Assembly (NCBI RefSeq): GCF_002081825.1
Contig: NZ_MUKU01000003.1
Coordinates: forward strand, 62,001 to 126,000
Source of the DNA: Chromobacterium haemolyticum
GTDB lineage: Bacteria > Pseudomonadota > Gammaproteobacteria > Burkholderiales > Chromobacteriaceae
Direction of reading: 5' to 3'
Length of the DNA stretch: 64,000 nt
Shown: piece after piece, positions 7,949 through 16,311 of the stretch
Layout of the letters: the number at the start of each line of letters is the position of its first letter
Numbering within the stretch: the first letter of the stretch is position 1
Position numbers and translations under genes: made by a program
Notes under the pieces: model-generated
The model's database searches: none
Told to the model about the DNA's origin: nothing
Seen by the model: the letters and a program-made list of their open reading frames with translations, nothing else

Positions 7949-10456
7949 ATGTCGAAGCCTGAATGCACCCAGCAAAAAACCTGTGATTACTGTGAGAAAC
8001 GCGGCGTCCCCATTCTGCCGCTGCGCTACGCCGTAGCCATGCCCAATGCCGGAGCGCCGAAACCGGCCTCCCCGCCGTCCATCGCCCTCCCCGCGGCCTC
8101 CGGCCAATACACACTGCGTCTGCTGCGCTCGGGCTACCTGTATGTGTACGATGAGGCCCGTAAACGCTGGGACGATTACTTCGTCACCGCAGACGGTTAT
8201 TTCTGCAAAATATTCCCGGTCAAAGGCCAGCCCACACCTATCCCCAGCAAAGCCTTCAATTGCTGCGACCCCAGCCATCGCGCCCTCGCCAGTTGCATCA
8301 CTATTCCAGACGCCAAGCGCGCCACCAAGGTATGGCTAGGTTTCTCCGACGCGCAATGGACCGACGATGTCCGCAAACGCCACGAATCCGCCGACTACCG
8401 CAAACAACATATGCGCTGCGTCGACGTCAATGCCTACACCGCCGGCGCGGACGGCAAGCACTGCTTGCCCATCAAGAATGTAGGCGCCAAAGTGTCCGAA
8501 TACGCTCTGGATGACGCGGCGCTCAAGAAGGCGCTGTCCTTCTCGCCCCATCAACTGGACTCGCGCAAAAAACAAACTGCCATGCTGCTGGCGCAGTGCG
8601 AACAACTCATGCCGGGCAAAGGCTTCGCGGTTGCATTGACAGACCCGGTCGGCATTGCCTCGGAACTGTCCAGCCTGATGGACGTGCATGCCCACGCCTT
8701 TGCCAACGCTCCCTCACGCAAACACCCGCTGATGGCCGCCTCCGCCATTCGCCAGATCAAGAATGAAGTCCATGCCCAGGCCTTGAAAGCAGAACAAAAC
8801 GCAGCGGAGGAACTGGCCGATCAGCAGTTAATGGAATACGGAGCATTACCCAGTCTTTTCCCCTCGCTGCGAAAAAAACAGGAAGAGTTGGATGAACAAA
8901 TCAGAACCGTGACGCCGCAACAGATCAAAACGGCGCAGACCCATGCCTGGAAACGCTACCACGATCAATTCAACGAAGACGCGATGGATGCCTGGTACAA
9001 GGGCTTTGAAGCCGAGAGCCAAGTATTCCACCAGCAAACCATCGCCCCTTTGGCCAAGGCCCATGTCAGTTGGATGGACACGGCGGGAATCAAGAAATAT
9101 TTTGAGTGCAATTTCGACCCGAAAAACATGGACAGTGGTGACGTCTACATCCGCACTGCCCATCTGGTGGTCAAAGGTGTGCAGGATAAAAAGGAATGCC
9201 AGGAACACATTGCCGATCAAATAATGCTCAAGTTCACCGCCGACAATTATTTGCTCAATGCCGTCGTGTTCAATCAAGCCACTCTCAAAGAGCAAGTTAA
9301 CAAATTGCTCGGCGGCAACGCGCTTGACCATCGCGGCTTCCCGGCAGATGCCTTGATCGGCTTTCATACCACCACCGCAGCAAAAGTTCTGACAGAAGCC
9401 CAGGCTGGCGAAGTCAGCTCATACCTGGTTGCCATCAATGGCGCACTGGTACGAGCATTTACCAAAGCGGTCGACGGTGTAGGGCTGCCGATCTGGGCAG
9501 CTCTGGCCAAATACAGCGGCCAAGTCTTTATCCGGGTCGAAGTCAGCGGCAGGAAAAAAGCCTTCATCTCCCAGTTGATCAAGGAAGTGCTGAAACTCAG
9601 TGGTCAGGCAACACGGCCGCCTGAGATCAAACGCGCGGTACAGGCCGAGCTGCGCACGCTGCAAGTTGCCGGCATCAAGCTTGAGGGCAAGGAAACCAAG
9701 CAATTCATCGTGGTGGTGGACCCCGCCCACATCAAGGGCATGCCAGCCAACCTCTCTCCGGCCCAGCAGGCTAGCTGGTTGGCCAAATCCATCCGCACCG
9801 CGGACCAGATCGACAACTTGGTATTTGGCTCCTGGCGCCAGTCGCTGCTTAAACCAGAAGCCGTGCTGAAAGGTCATATCCCGTTTATTGGCGGCCTACT
9901 GGCAGCATTGTGGCAACTGGCAGCGCTGAAAAAACTAGCCGAAGATAATGACTCGGCAATGAGCCATGAAGAATACGAGCCTATCAGTCGATTGGCTGCC
10001 GGTGCACTAGCTTTGCTGGGTACCATGGGAGATCTTATTGGCCAAGGACTGGAAAAAATGGCAGTAAAAATTCCCAGCCTCGGGCAAGGCTTTGCCAAAA
10101 GAGCACGTTGGCTAGGGACACTAGGAAGAGTTGCTGGCTTTATCGGCGCAGGGATTATGGCGGCATTCGATGGCCACAAAGCATGGATTGCGTATAACAA
10201 TAGGCAGTTTGGTATGATGGGGCTTTATATTGGATCGACCCTTCTCGGCGTATATATCGGATACCTAGCACTTGGAAGCGGGATTCCTTTTGTTGGCTGG
10301 CTAGCAATCATAGCATTGCTTAGCATTACCTTAATTATCGAGCTTGTCAAAGACAACAAATTGCAAGAGTGGATGCAGAACGGATTTTGGGGCAAAAAAA
10401 CTTACAAAACCCCGGAAGAGGAAAAGCAACAACTTGACTTAGCCTTAAAGGGATAG
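7949..10456 (+). CDS. VasX-like T6SS effector, probably membrane-permeabilising
   Basis: An 835-residue protein whose first ~170 residues match the N-terminal region of VasX/BTH_I2691-type effectors (CDYCEKRGVPILPLRYAVAMP, GQYTLRLLRSGYLYVYDEARKRWDDYFV). The middle is largely helical. The last ~200 residues hold several hydrophobic helices (IPFIGGLLAALWQLAAL, GRVAGFIGAGIMAAF, MMGLYIGSTLLGVYIGYLAL, GWLAIIALLSITLIIELV), as expected of colicin-like pore formation by VasX. It follows vgrG and the DUF4123 gene and is followed, two bases after its stop codon, by membrane proteins that probably give immunity. Base composition changes within the gene: the 3' ~500 bases are clearly more AT-rich than the rest, hinting that the toxic C-terminus was exchanged together with the immunity genes. 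The pore-forming activity is inferred. Confidence 0.85.
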   Translation: MSKPECTQQKTCDYCEKRGVPILPLRYAVAMPNAGAPKPASPPSIALPAASGQYTLRLLRSGYLYVYDEARKRWDDYFVTADGYFCKIFPVKGQPTPIPSKAFNCCDPSHRALASCITIPDAKRATKVWLGFSDAQWTDDVRKRHESADYRKQHMRCVDVNAYTAGADGKHCLPIKNVGAKVSEYALDDAALKKALSFSPHQLDSRKKQTAMLLAQCEQLMPGKGFAVALTDPVGIASELSSLMDVHAHAFANAPSRKHPLMAASAIRQIKNEVHAQALKAEQNAAEELADQQLMEYGALPSLFPSLRKKQEELDEQIRTVTPQQIKTAQTHAWKRYHDQFNEDAMDAWYKGFEAESQVFHQQTIAPLAKAHVSWMDTAGIKKYFECNFDPKNMDSGDVYIRTAHLVVKGVQDKKECQEHIADQIMLKFTADNYLLNAVVFNQATLKEQVNKLLGGNALDHRGFPADALIGFHTTTAAKVLTEAQAGEVSSYLVAINGALVRAFTKAVDGVGLPIWAALAKYSGQVFIRVEVSGRKKAFISQLIKEVLKLSGQATRPPEIKRAVQAELRTLQVAGIKLEGKETKQFIVVVDPAHIKGMPANLSPAQQASWLAKSIRTADQIDNLVFGSWRQSLLKPEAVLKGHIPFIGGLLAALWQLAALKKLAEDNDSAMSHEEYEPISRLAAGALALLGTMGDLIGQGLEKMAVKIPSLGQGFAKRARWLGTLGRVAGFIGAGIMAAFDGHKAWIAYNNRQFGMMGLYIGSTLLGVYIGYLALGSGIPFVGWLAIIALLSITLIIELVKDNKLQEWMQNGFWGKKTYKTPEEEKQQLDLALKG

Positions 10457-10458
10457 CA

Positions 10459-11358
10459 ATGGAATACACTGGGCTTTTACGGAAATACAAATTAAACAGA
10501 AAACTATCAAAATCAGAAAAAGAAAACCAATTATGTCAGACTCAAAAAATTGAAAAAAAAATAAATCATGAATTAACAACAATAGAAATAAACTCCACCT
10601 ACATTGAAATAGTAGACAAATTTTTTTTCTGGAAGGGATGGCTTACTACTGGCTGCGTAGTCCTGCTAGCACTCATTGCAGTTCTGTTGCTTGCATTTTT
10701 AAAAGTCGCAATTACAGAAAGACTAAATGACTTTGAATCATGGCTTGCTTTGTTGTTTGTTTTCGCCGTCTTCAGTCCTTTAATTTTTCTGCTCTCCAAC
10801 TCCATTCACAAAGAAATAAATCTCACCCACTATCCAATAAGATTCAATAGAAAAGCCAGAAAAATTTTTGCCTTCCGTCCAGATGGTAAAATTTTAACAG
10901 CAGACTGGGACCAAGTGTTTTTCACTCAGGTCTCAGTATCTGGAAAGTACTGGGAGTTTCAATGCCATATTTTGGACAAAGATGGAGAAACCATATTAGA
11001 AACCTTTGCCTTACCCGCATTGGCATATGGTGTCGAGGAGAAAGAAGACTTCAAAGGGTACTGGGAATTCATTCGACGTTACATGGAAGAAGGCCCCGCC
11101 AGTGTGATTGACAACATCACTGCCTGCCTCCCCATCAAGAAAGAGAAAGAAACCTTAAAATTTAGCTATCAACGACTAGCATATTCATTGGGAGGTCCTA
11201 GTCTATTTATGCTCCTATACTATGCCATGTGTTACCCTGGCCGTATACTAACAATGCATTACAGCAAAATCCCGCAATGGCCGCGAGAAATCGAAGAGCA
11301 ATGTCCCGTCGAGCCGAATGACCCCTACTTCAAGGATGCTGCCAGCAACCCGGAGTAA
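10459..11358 (+). CDS. Putative T6SS immunity membrane protein, copy 1 of 5
   Basis: A 299-residue protein starting MEYTGLL, with two neighbouring membrane segments (about residues 55-80 and 93-113), the motif THYPIRFNRKARKIFAFRPDGK, a conserved EFIRRYMEEGPASVI stretch, another hydrophobic segment near 240-262 and a common tail (MHYSKIPQWPREIEEQCPV, NDPYFKDA). It begins two bases after the effector stop codon, with AAAGGG inside the effector end serving as ribosome binding site. The layout resembles TsiV2-type inner-membrane immunity for VasX, and the family may correspond to DUF6708-type proteins, but I cannot confirm that name. The coding region is very AT-rich compared with the window. Immunity is inferred from position, coupling and membrane topology. 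Confidence 0.75.
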   Translation: MEYTGLLRKYKLNRKLSKSEKENQLCQTQKIEKKINHELTTIEINSTYIEIVDKFFFWKGWLTTGCVVLLALIAVLLLAFLKVAITERLNDFESWLALLFVFAVFSPLIFLLSNSIHKEINLTHYPIRFNRKARKIFAFRPDGKILTADWDQVFFTQVSVSGKYWEFQCHILDKDGETILETFALPALAYGVEEKEDFKGYWEFIRRYMEEGPASVIDNITACLPIKKEKETLKFSYQRLAYSLGGPSLFMLLYYAMCYPGRILTMHYSKIPQWPREIEEQCPVEPNDPYFKDAASNPE

Positions 11359-11376
11359 AAATGCGAGTCAGTTAAG

Positions 11377-12293
11377 ATGGAATACACTGGACTATTACGC
11401 AGCTACTCAATAAACAGACCTCTCAGCAAAAGTGATCACACATATCAACTACATCAAAAAACCCGTCTTGACATTTCTTTAAGCTACGAATTAAGTGTAA
11501 TCAAATTCAACTCCAATCACATGGAAGTTATCGACAAATTTTTCAAATGGAAAGGAGGAATAACCACCATCTGCACCCTGCTTTTGCTAGGCATTTTTAC
11601 ATTTTTACATTATTACTGATCACAGCTCACGGCGCCATATTTACTTACCCAGACGAACCTGAGGCTTGGGCATTACTACTATTTGGAATGGCAATAACTT
11701 CGCCTCTTATTTGGCTGCTTTTCAAATCAATTCGCAAAGAAATTAATTACACCCACTATCCTATTCGCCTTGACAGAAATAACAATAAAATTCATGTATT
11801 TCGCCAAAATGGCAGCACTCTGTCCGCCGATTGGAATGCTATTTTTTTTACACTGTCAAAAGTAACAGGAAATCATTGGGAAATTCAAGGACACATACTA
11901 AAGCCCGATAACATTAGCATTATAGAAACCTTTTCATTTTGTAGCTTAGAAGTAGGAGAAGAAGGCAGAAAGGCATGCTACCTCTACTGGGAATTTCTAC
12001 GCCGATACATGGAGGAAGGTCCACAAAGTGTGGTTAACGAAATTAAGGCAATCCTTCCCATTTCTCCGCAAAAGCATAATTTTACCTGGATGGTTAATGG
12101 GTTTATTTTTACCTTTGGAAACAATGGCCTTGGACTGTTGACCACTTTGGTATATATCATTATTACAACTCCAGGGCGTTGGCTTGCCATGCGTTATAGT
12201 AAAATCCCGCACTGGCCAAAAGAAATTGAAGAACAAAGCCCAATTCAGCCTAATGATCCTTACTTTAGAGATGCTACCAGCAACCCTAAGTAA
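11377..12293 (+). pseudogene. Putative immunity membrane protein, copy 2 of 5, frameshifted
   Basis: A paralogue of its neighbours broken by a -1 frameshift. The first frame (11377-11619) encodes MEYTGLLRSYSINRPL and continues to TICTLLLLGIFTF, then stops at the TGA ending at 11619. Homology resumes in the frame one base back (LLITAHGAIFTYPDEPEAWALL, then THYPIRLDRNNNKIHVF, EFLRRYMEEGPQSVV, MRYSKIPHWPKEIEEQSP) and runs to 12293. The break lies in catttttacatttttac (about 11595-11612), where one missing T in either T5 run explains it. Both parts are otherwise intact, so the damage is recent, a sequencing error, or slippage. If truly broken, only the first membrane helix would be made from the first start. 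Confidence 0.75.
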
Positions 12294-12311
12294 ATTAGAA
12301 AATTTCATTGC

Positions 12312-13214
12312 ATGGAATACACGGGACTACTACAAAAACACAAAGTCAATCGACCGCCTTCCTCTCTAGACAGGGAAAATCAACTACATCAAGAGAAGAG
12401 ACTCAACATAAAAATTGGCCACGAGTTAACCGTCATAGAGATCAACTCAAGCTATCTAGAAGTAGTTGACAAGTTCTTTTTCTGGAAAGGAGGATTAACA
12501 ACCGCCTGCTCCCTTTTACTCGTAGGAATCTTTGTCATACTAATTGCTTTTTTAAGACTTATCATAATTGAAAGGTCTAACGAAATTGAGGCATGGCTTG
12601 CACTTTTATTTGCCTGCGCAGTATTCAGCCCTCTCATTTGGCTTTTTACAAGATCCATCCACAAGGAAATAAATCTCACACATTATCCTATAAGGTTCAA
12701 TCGAAACACCCGCAAAATCCATGTATTCCGGCTAGATGGAAGCGTCCTAACCGCAAACTGGGACCAAGTATTCTTCACTCAGTCTCTTGTCACAAGCAAA
12801 TTCTGGGAATTTCAAGGCCATATTTTGGCTGAGGATAGAGAAACCGTATTAGAAACCTTTGCTCTACCCATTCTAGCTGCAGGACCTAAAGCCAAAGAAG
12901 ATTTCAAAGGATATTGGGAGTTCATCCGTCGCTACATGGAAGAAGGACCGGCAAGCGTCATTGATGTTATTACCGGCTACTTACCTATCAAACAGAAAAA
13001 AGAAACCCTGGCATTCTGCTATCATCGCGTTGCTTTCTCTTTGGGCTCAACCATTAACCCACTAATGCTACTGTATTACATCATGTATTACCCTGGTCGC
13101 ATTCCTGCGATGCATTACAGCAAAATCCCGCAATGGCCGCGAGAGATCGAAGAGCAATGTCCCGTCAATCCGAATGACCCTTACTTCAAGGATGCCTCCA
13201 GCAACCCGAAGTAA
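12312..13214 (+). CDS. Putative T6SS immunity membrane protein, copy 3 of 5
   Basis: A 300-residue paralogue: MEYTGLLQKHKVNRPPSS, membrane segments near residues 55-80 and 93-113, THYPIRFNRNTRKIHVFRLDGS, EFIRRYMEEGPASVIDVITGYLP and the tail MHYSKIPQWPREIEEQCPV. It is closest to copies 1 and 4 and lies 18 bases after copy 2. The last ~100 bases are almost identical to those of copies 1 and 4 while the middles differ more, which suggests recombination between copies. AT-rich like copies 1, 2 and 4. Role inferred as protection against a membrane-active effector. Confidence 0.75.
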   Translation: MEYTGLLQKHKVNRPPSSLDRENQLHQEKRLNIKIGHELTVIEINSSYLEVVDKFFFWKGGLTTACSLLLVGIFVILIAFLRLIIIERSNEIEAWLALLFACAVFSPLIWLFTRSIHKEINLTHYPIRFNRNTRKIHVFRLDGSVLTANWDQVFFTQSLVTSKFWEFQGHILAEDRETVLETFALPILAAGPKAKEDFKGYWEFIRRYMEEGPASVIDVITGYLPIKQKKETLAFCYHRVAFSLGSTINPLMLLYYIMYYPGRIPAMHYSKIPQWPREIEEQCPVNPNDPYFKDASSNPK

Positions 13215-13232
13215 AGGTGAGATCTTCATTAA

Positions 13233-14135
13233 ATGGAATATACTGGGTTACTGAAAAAATACAAAGTTAATCGACCTCTCTCCTCGCAGGATAGGGAAAA
13301 TCAGCTACGCCAAGACAAGAGGCTCAATATAAAAATTGCCCATGAGTTGACCGTTATAGAAATCAACTCAAGCTACCTAGAGCTTGTTGACAAATTTTTC
13401 TTTTGGAAAGGCGGATTGACCACAGTATGTATTTTGCTTCTATCTGCCATTACAATCATGATAGCCTCTATCCTAAAAATAGTAATATTTGAGAGAGCAG
13501 AGGAACTCGAAGCTTGGCTAATGCTTGCGTTCATATGCATTGGGTCAAGCCCTTTAATTTGGCTGTTTTCAAATTCAATCCGCAAAGAAATAAAACTCAC
13601 TCACTATCCAATAAAATTCAACAGGAAAACTCGGAAAATTCATGTCTTCCGCTTAGACGGCAGTATCCTAACTGCAAACTGGGATGAAGTATACTTCACC
13701 CAAGCTCGGGTCACTAGCAATTACTGGGAGATCCAAGGCCATATTCTTGCTGATGATGGAGAAACCGTACTGGAGACTTTTGCCCTACCGGCCCTAGCTC
13801 ATGGACTTCTAGAAAAAGAAGCAGTGAAAGGCTATTGGGAATTTGTACGCCGCTATATGGAAGAAGGCCCTGCTAGCGTGATTGACATCATTACCGGTTG
13901 CTTGCCTATCAAGAATCAGAAAGAAACTCTGGCCTTCAGCTATCACCGCCTGGCCTTTTCCTTCGGGTCTGTATTCAGCCCCTTTATGATTATGTATTAC
14001 CTTATGGACTACCCCGGCCGCATACTAGCCATGCATTACAGTAAAATCCCGCAATGGCCGCGAGAGATCGAAGAGCAATGTCCCGTCGAGCCGAATGATC
14101 CCTACTTCAAGGATGCTGCCAGCAACCCGGATTAA
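13233..14135 (+). CDS. Putative T6SS immunity membrane protein, copy 4 of 5
   Basis: A 300-residue paralogue closest to copy 3 (MEYTGLLKKYKVNRPLSS, HELTVIEINSSYLELVDKFFFWKGG, THYPIKFNRKTRKIHVFRLDGS, EFVRRYMEEGPASVIDIITGCLP). It has the same membrane segments and the common tail. It starts 18 bases after copy 3 and ends 17 bases before copy 5, so the whole series is probably one transcript with the effector. AT-rich composition and rare-codon use set copies 1-4 apart from the chromosome around them. Confidence 0.75.
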   Translation: MEYTGLLKKYKVNRPLSSQDRENQLRQDKRLNIKIAHELTVIEINSSYLELVDKFFFWKGGLTTVCILLLSAITIMIASILKIVIFERAEELEAWLMLAFICIGSSPLIWLFSNSIRKEIKLTHYPIKFNRKTRKIHVFRLDGSILTANWDEVYFTQARVTSNYWEIQGHILADDGETVLETFALPALAHGLLEKEAVKGYWEFVRRYMEEGPASVIDIITGCLPIKNQKETLAFSYHRLAFSFGSVFSPFMIMYYLMDYPGRILAMHYSKIPQWPREIEEQCPVEPNDPYFKDAASNPD

Positions 14136-14152
14136 AAACACGAGCCGTCCAC

Positions 14153-15088
14153 ATGGAATACACTGGTCTGTATATAAAATACGCCATCAACCGCCCCTTG
14201 GCCCGTTTAGAGCATGAGCACGCTCTGAACATCCACCAGAAACTGGATTTGCCGCTGGCTTATCAGTTGGCCGTGATCAAGATCAACAGCACTTATCTAG
14301 AGCTGGTTGACAAGTATTTCCGCTGGAAGGGCGTGATGAGCAGCGTGCTGCTGGCCATCTTCTACATCGTTCCCATAGGCTGCGCCACTATCGCGCTGGA
14401 TTTCATCCTGATTGCCAGCGGCGCCAATCCCAGCCCCTATTATTCTCCGCAACAGGCCTGGACCCAAGCGGTGCTGCTACTGCTGTTTGGCCCCGGCTTG
14501 ATAGGCAGCATCTTGATCTGGCTGTTAAGAAAAGAGGCCTTCGCGCTGACTCACTATCCGATCCGGCTGAACAGGAAATCTAGGAAAATATTCGCGTTTC
14601 AGCCTGGGGGAAAGATCGTGGAGTTTGACTGGGACCACAGCTTTTTTTGCTTGGGCCTAGGCAAAAGCAATACCTGGGAGATTCAGGGCCACAAGCTGGA
14701 TGCGGAAGGCAAGGTGTCCGCCACTTTCGCCTTCTCAGAGTTGGCGGTGGGGACGAAAGACCAGGAGCTGCTGAAACAGCATTGGGAGTTCATCCGTCGC
14801 TATATGGAAGAAGGCCCGACCAGCGTCATCCAGGAAGTCAAGGCTTGCCTGCCGATTGCAGACCAGCGAGAACCGTTCTGGTTTGGCCTGCAGCGCACCG
14901 ACTTTTATGTAAACGCTATGCCGTGGTCAATGAGGTTGGCCTTTTTGCTGATTTATTTAATCTGCTATCCCGGCCGATGGTTTGCCATGCGTACCAGCCA
15001 GATTCCTGCCTGGCCAGTCAATGTGGACGAGCAATGCCAAGTTGCGCCAGACGATCCATACTCTCGTGACGCCTCAATGAATCCATAA
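14153..15088 (+). CDS. Putative T6SS immunity membrane protein, copy 5 of 5 (GC-rich, divergent)
   Basis: A 311-residue member of the same family (MEYTGLYIKYAINRPLARLEHEH, AYQLAVIKINSTYLELVDKYFRWKG, THYPIRLNRKSRKIFAFQPGGK, EFIRRYMEEGPTSVIQEVKACLP, MRTSQIPAWPVNVDEQCQV). It has a longer insertion between the first two membrane segments (residues ~80-105) and is the most diverged. Its base composition is GC-rich like the chromosome, unlike copies 1-4, so it is probably the oldest, resident copy and may protect against a different effector variant. It ends the module; the next gene is unrelated. Confidence 0.72.
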   Translation: MEYTGLYIKYAINRPLARLEHEHALNIHQKLDLPLAYQLAVIKINSTYLELVDKYFRWKGVMSSVLLAIFYIVPIGCATIALDFILIASGANPSPYYSPQQAWTQAVLLLLFGPGLIGSILIWLLRKEAFALTHYPIRLNRKSRKIFAFQPGGKIVEFDWDHSFFCLGLGKSNTWEIQGHKLDAEGKVSATFAFSELAVGTKDQELLKQHWEFIRRYMEEGPTSVIQEVKACLPIADQREPFWFGLQRTDFYVNAMPWSMRLAFLLIYLICYPGRWFAMRTSQIPAWPVNVDEQCQVAPDDPYSRDASMNP

Positions 15089-15284
15089 AAATAGAAAAGC
15101 CTTATTGCATGCGTCAATTCTCACCGTCACCAAGCTGAGCAAAATCAGCGGCACCATTTCCCGCTATAAGAAAACAAAAGCGCGCCCCCCAAAAACTTCA
15201 GCCCCTCCCCTTCATCTCATCGTCACCATTCCGTCATCCGCCGCGCCTAAGCTGAGCTGTATTCCACCATGTCGGCCGCGTGCC

Positions 15285-16304
15285 ATGAACCACCCCATTA
15301 CCCAGCAGCAATACGGCTCGGACCAGGCCGGGCTGATCTGCGGCTTTCGCTTTCATCCGGATTGCGCCGGCGAAGAGATCGATTCCGCTCAGGCGCAAGC
15401 CTGGCTGCGCGCGCCGCCGGACGGCGACGCCTTTCTATGGCTGCATTTCAATCTGGCCAATGCCGCCAGCGAGCGCTGGCTGCGCGCGGCCCTGCCCTTG
15501 CAGGAGGACTTTTTCGAAGCCTTGCGCGGCGGCTCCAACTCCACCCGCATCGAATTGCTGGATCAGGCCTTGCTGGCGGTGATCAACGACGTGGCTTTCA
15601 GCTTTGGCCTGGCCTCGTCGGACATCGCCACCCTGTGGGCGCATGCTCAGCCGCGGGTGCTGATCACCGCGCGCGTCAAGCCGCTGCACTCGGTGGACCG
15701 GCTGCGCGCGACGGTGCGCGCTGGCGCGGCCTTCCGCTCGCCGGCGGCCTTGCTGGTGCATTTGCTGCAGAACCAGGCGGACGCGCTGGCGGGCATCGTG
15801 CGGACCAGCGGCGCGCAAGTGGATGTGCTGGAGGACCGGCTGCTGGCGCAAAGGCTGGACGATCAGCGCGCGCAGTTGGCGGCGATGCGCCGCTCGCTGG
15901 TGCGCCTGCAACGCTTGCTGGCGCCGGAGCCCAGCGCGCTGTTCCGGCTGCTGAACCGGCCGCCGGCCTGGCTGGACGCGGCCGACGCGCAGGCACTGCG
16001 TCAGTCTTCCGAGGAGTTCGCGCTGACGCTGAACGACCTGTCAGCGCTGGTGGAACGGATCAAGCTTTTGCAGGAAGAGCTGGCCGCGCGCCTGAACGAG
16101 CAGAGCAACCGCACCCTGTTCACGCTCACCCTGGTGACGGTGCTGGCGCTGCCCATCAATATCGTCGCCGGTTTCTTCGGCATGAACGTGGGCGGCGTGC
16201 CGCTGGCCAATCATCCGCACGGCTTTTGGGTGCTGGTGCTGCTGGTGGCCGGTTTCAGCCTCTTGGCCGCCTGGTGGGCTTTCCGCCGTCAGCGCGGCGC
16301 GTAG
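15285..16304 (+). CDS. CorA/ZntB-family divalent metal ion transporter
   Basis: A 339-residue CorA-superfamily protein. The start at 15285 (MNHPITQQQYGSDQAGLICGFRF) gives the usual N-terminus; the frame is open further upstream, but that stretch looks non-coding. It has a long helical cytoplasmic domain (TSGAQVDVLEDRLLAQRLDDQRAQLAAMRRSLVRLQRLL), the first membrane helix ending in the GMN signature (FFGMNVGGVPLA) and a second helix before the basic C-terminal tail. CorA-type pentamers conduct Mg2+, Co2+/Ni2+ or Zn2+. The domain style resembles ZntB, but the substrate cannot be told from sequence. It is monocistronic; its stop codon nearly touches the convergent LysR gene. Confidence 0.88.
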   Translation: MNHPITQQQYGSDQAGLICGFRFHPDCAGEEIDSAQAQAWLRAPPDGDAFLWLHFNLANAASERWLRAALPLQEDFFEALRGGSNSTRIELLDQALLAVINDVAFSFGLASSDIATLWAHAQPRVLITARVKPLHSVDRLRATVRAGAAFRSPAALLVHLLQNQADALAGIVRTSGAQVDVLEDRLLAQRLDDQRAQLAAMRRSLVRLQRLLAPEPSALFRLLNRPPAWLDAADAQALRQSSEEFALTLNDLSALVERIKLLQEELAARLNEQSNRTLFTLTLVTVLALPINIVAGFFGMNVGGVPLANHPHGFWVLVLLVAGFSLLAAWWAFRRQRGA

Positions 16305-16311
16305 GCGGCCC

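Noticed and set aside
11590-11615. Programmed -1 ribosomal frameshifting in immunity copy 2
   Set aside because: The heptamer at the shift (A TTT TTA) does not satisfy X XXY YYZ and the paralogues have no shift, so a simple one-base loss or error is more likely, though slippage stays possible.
15105-15284. N-terminal 60-residue extension of the CorA-type transporter
   Set aside because: Lys/Pro/Ser-rich translation without family similarity; the ATG at 15285 gives the expected CorA/ZntB length.
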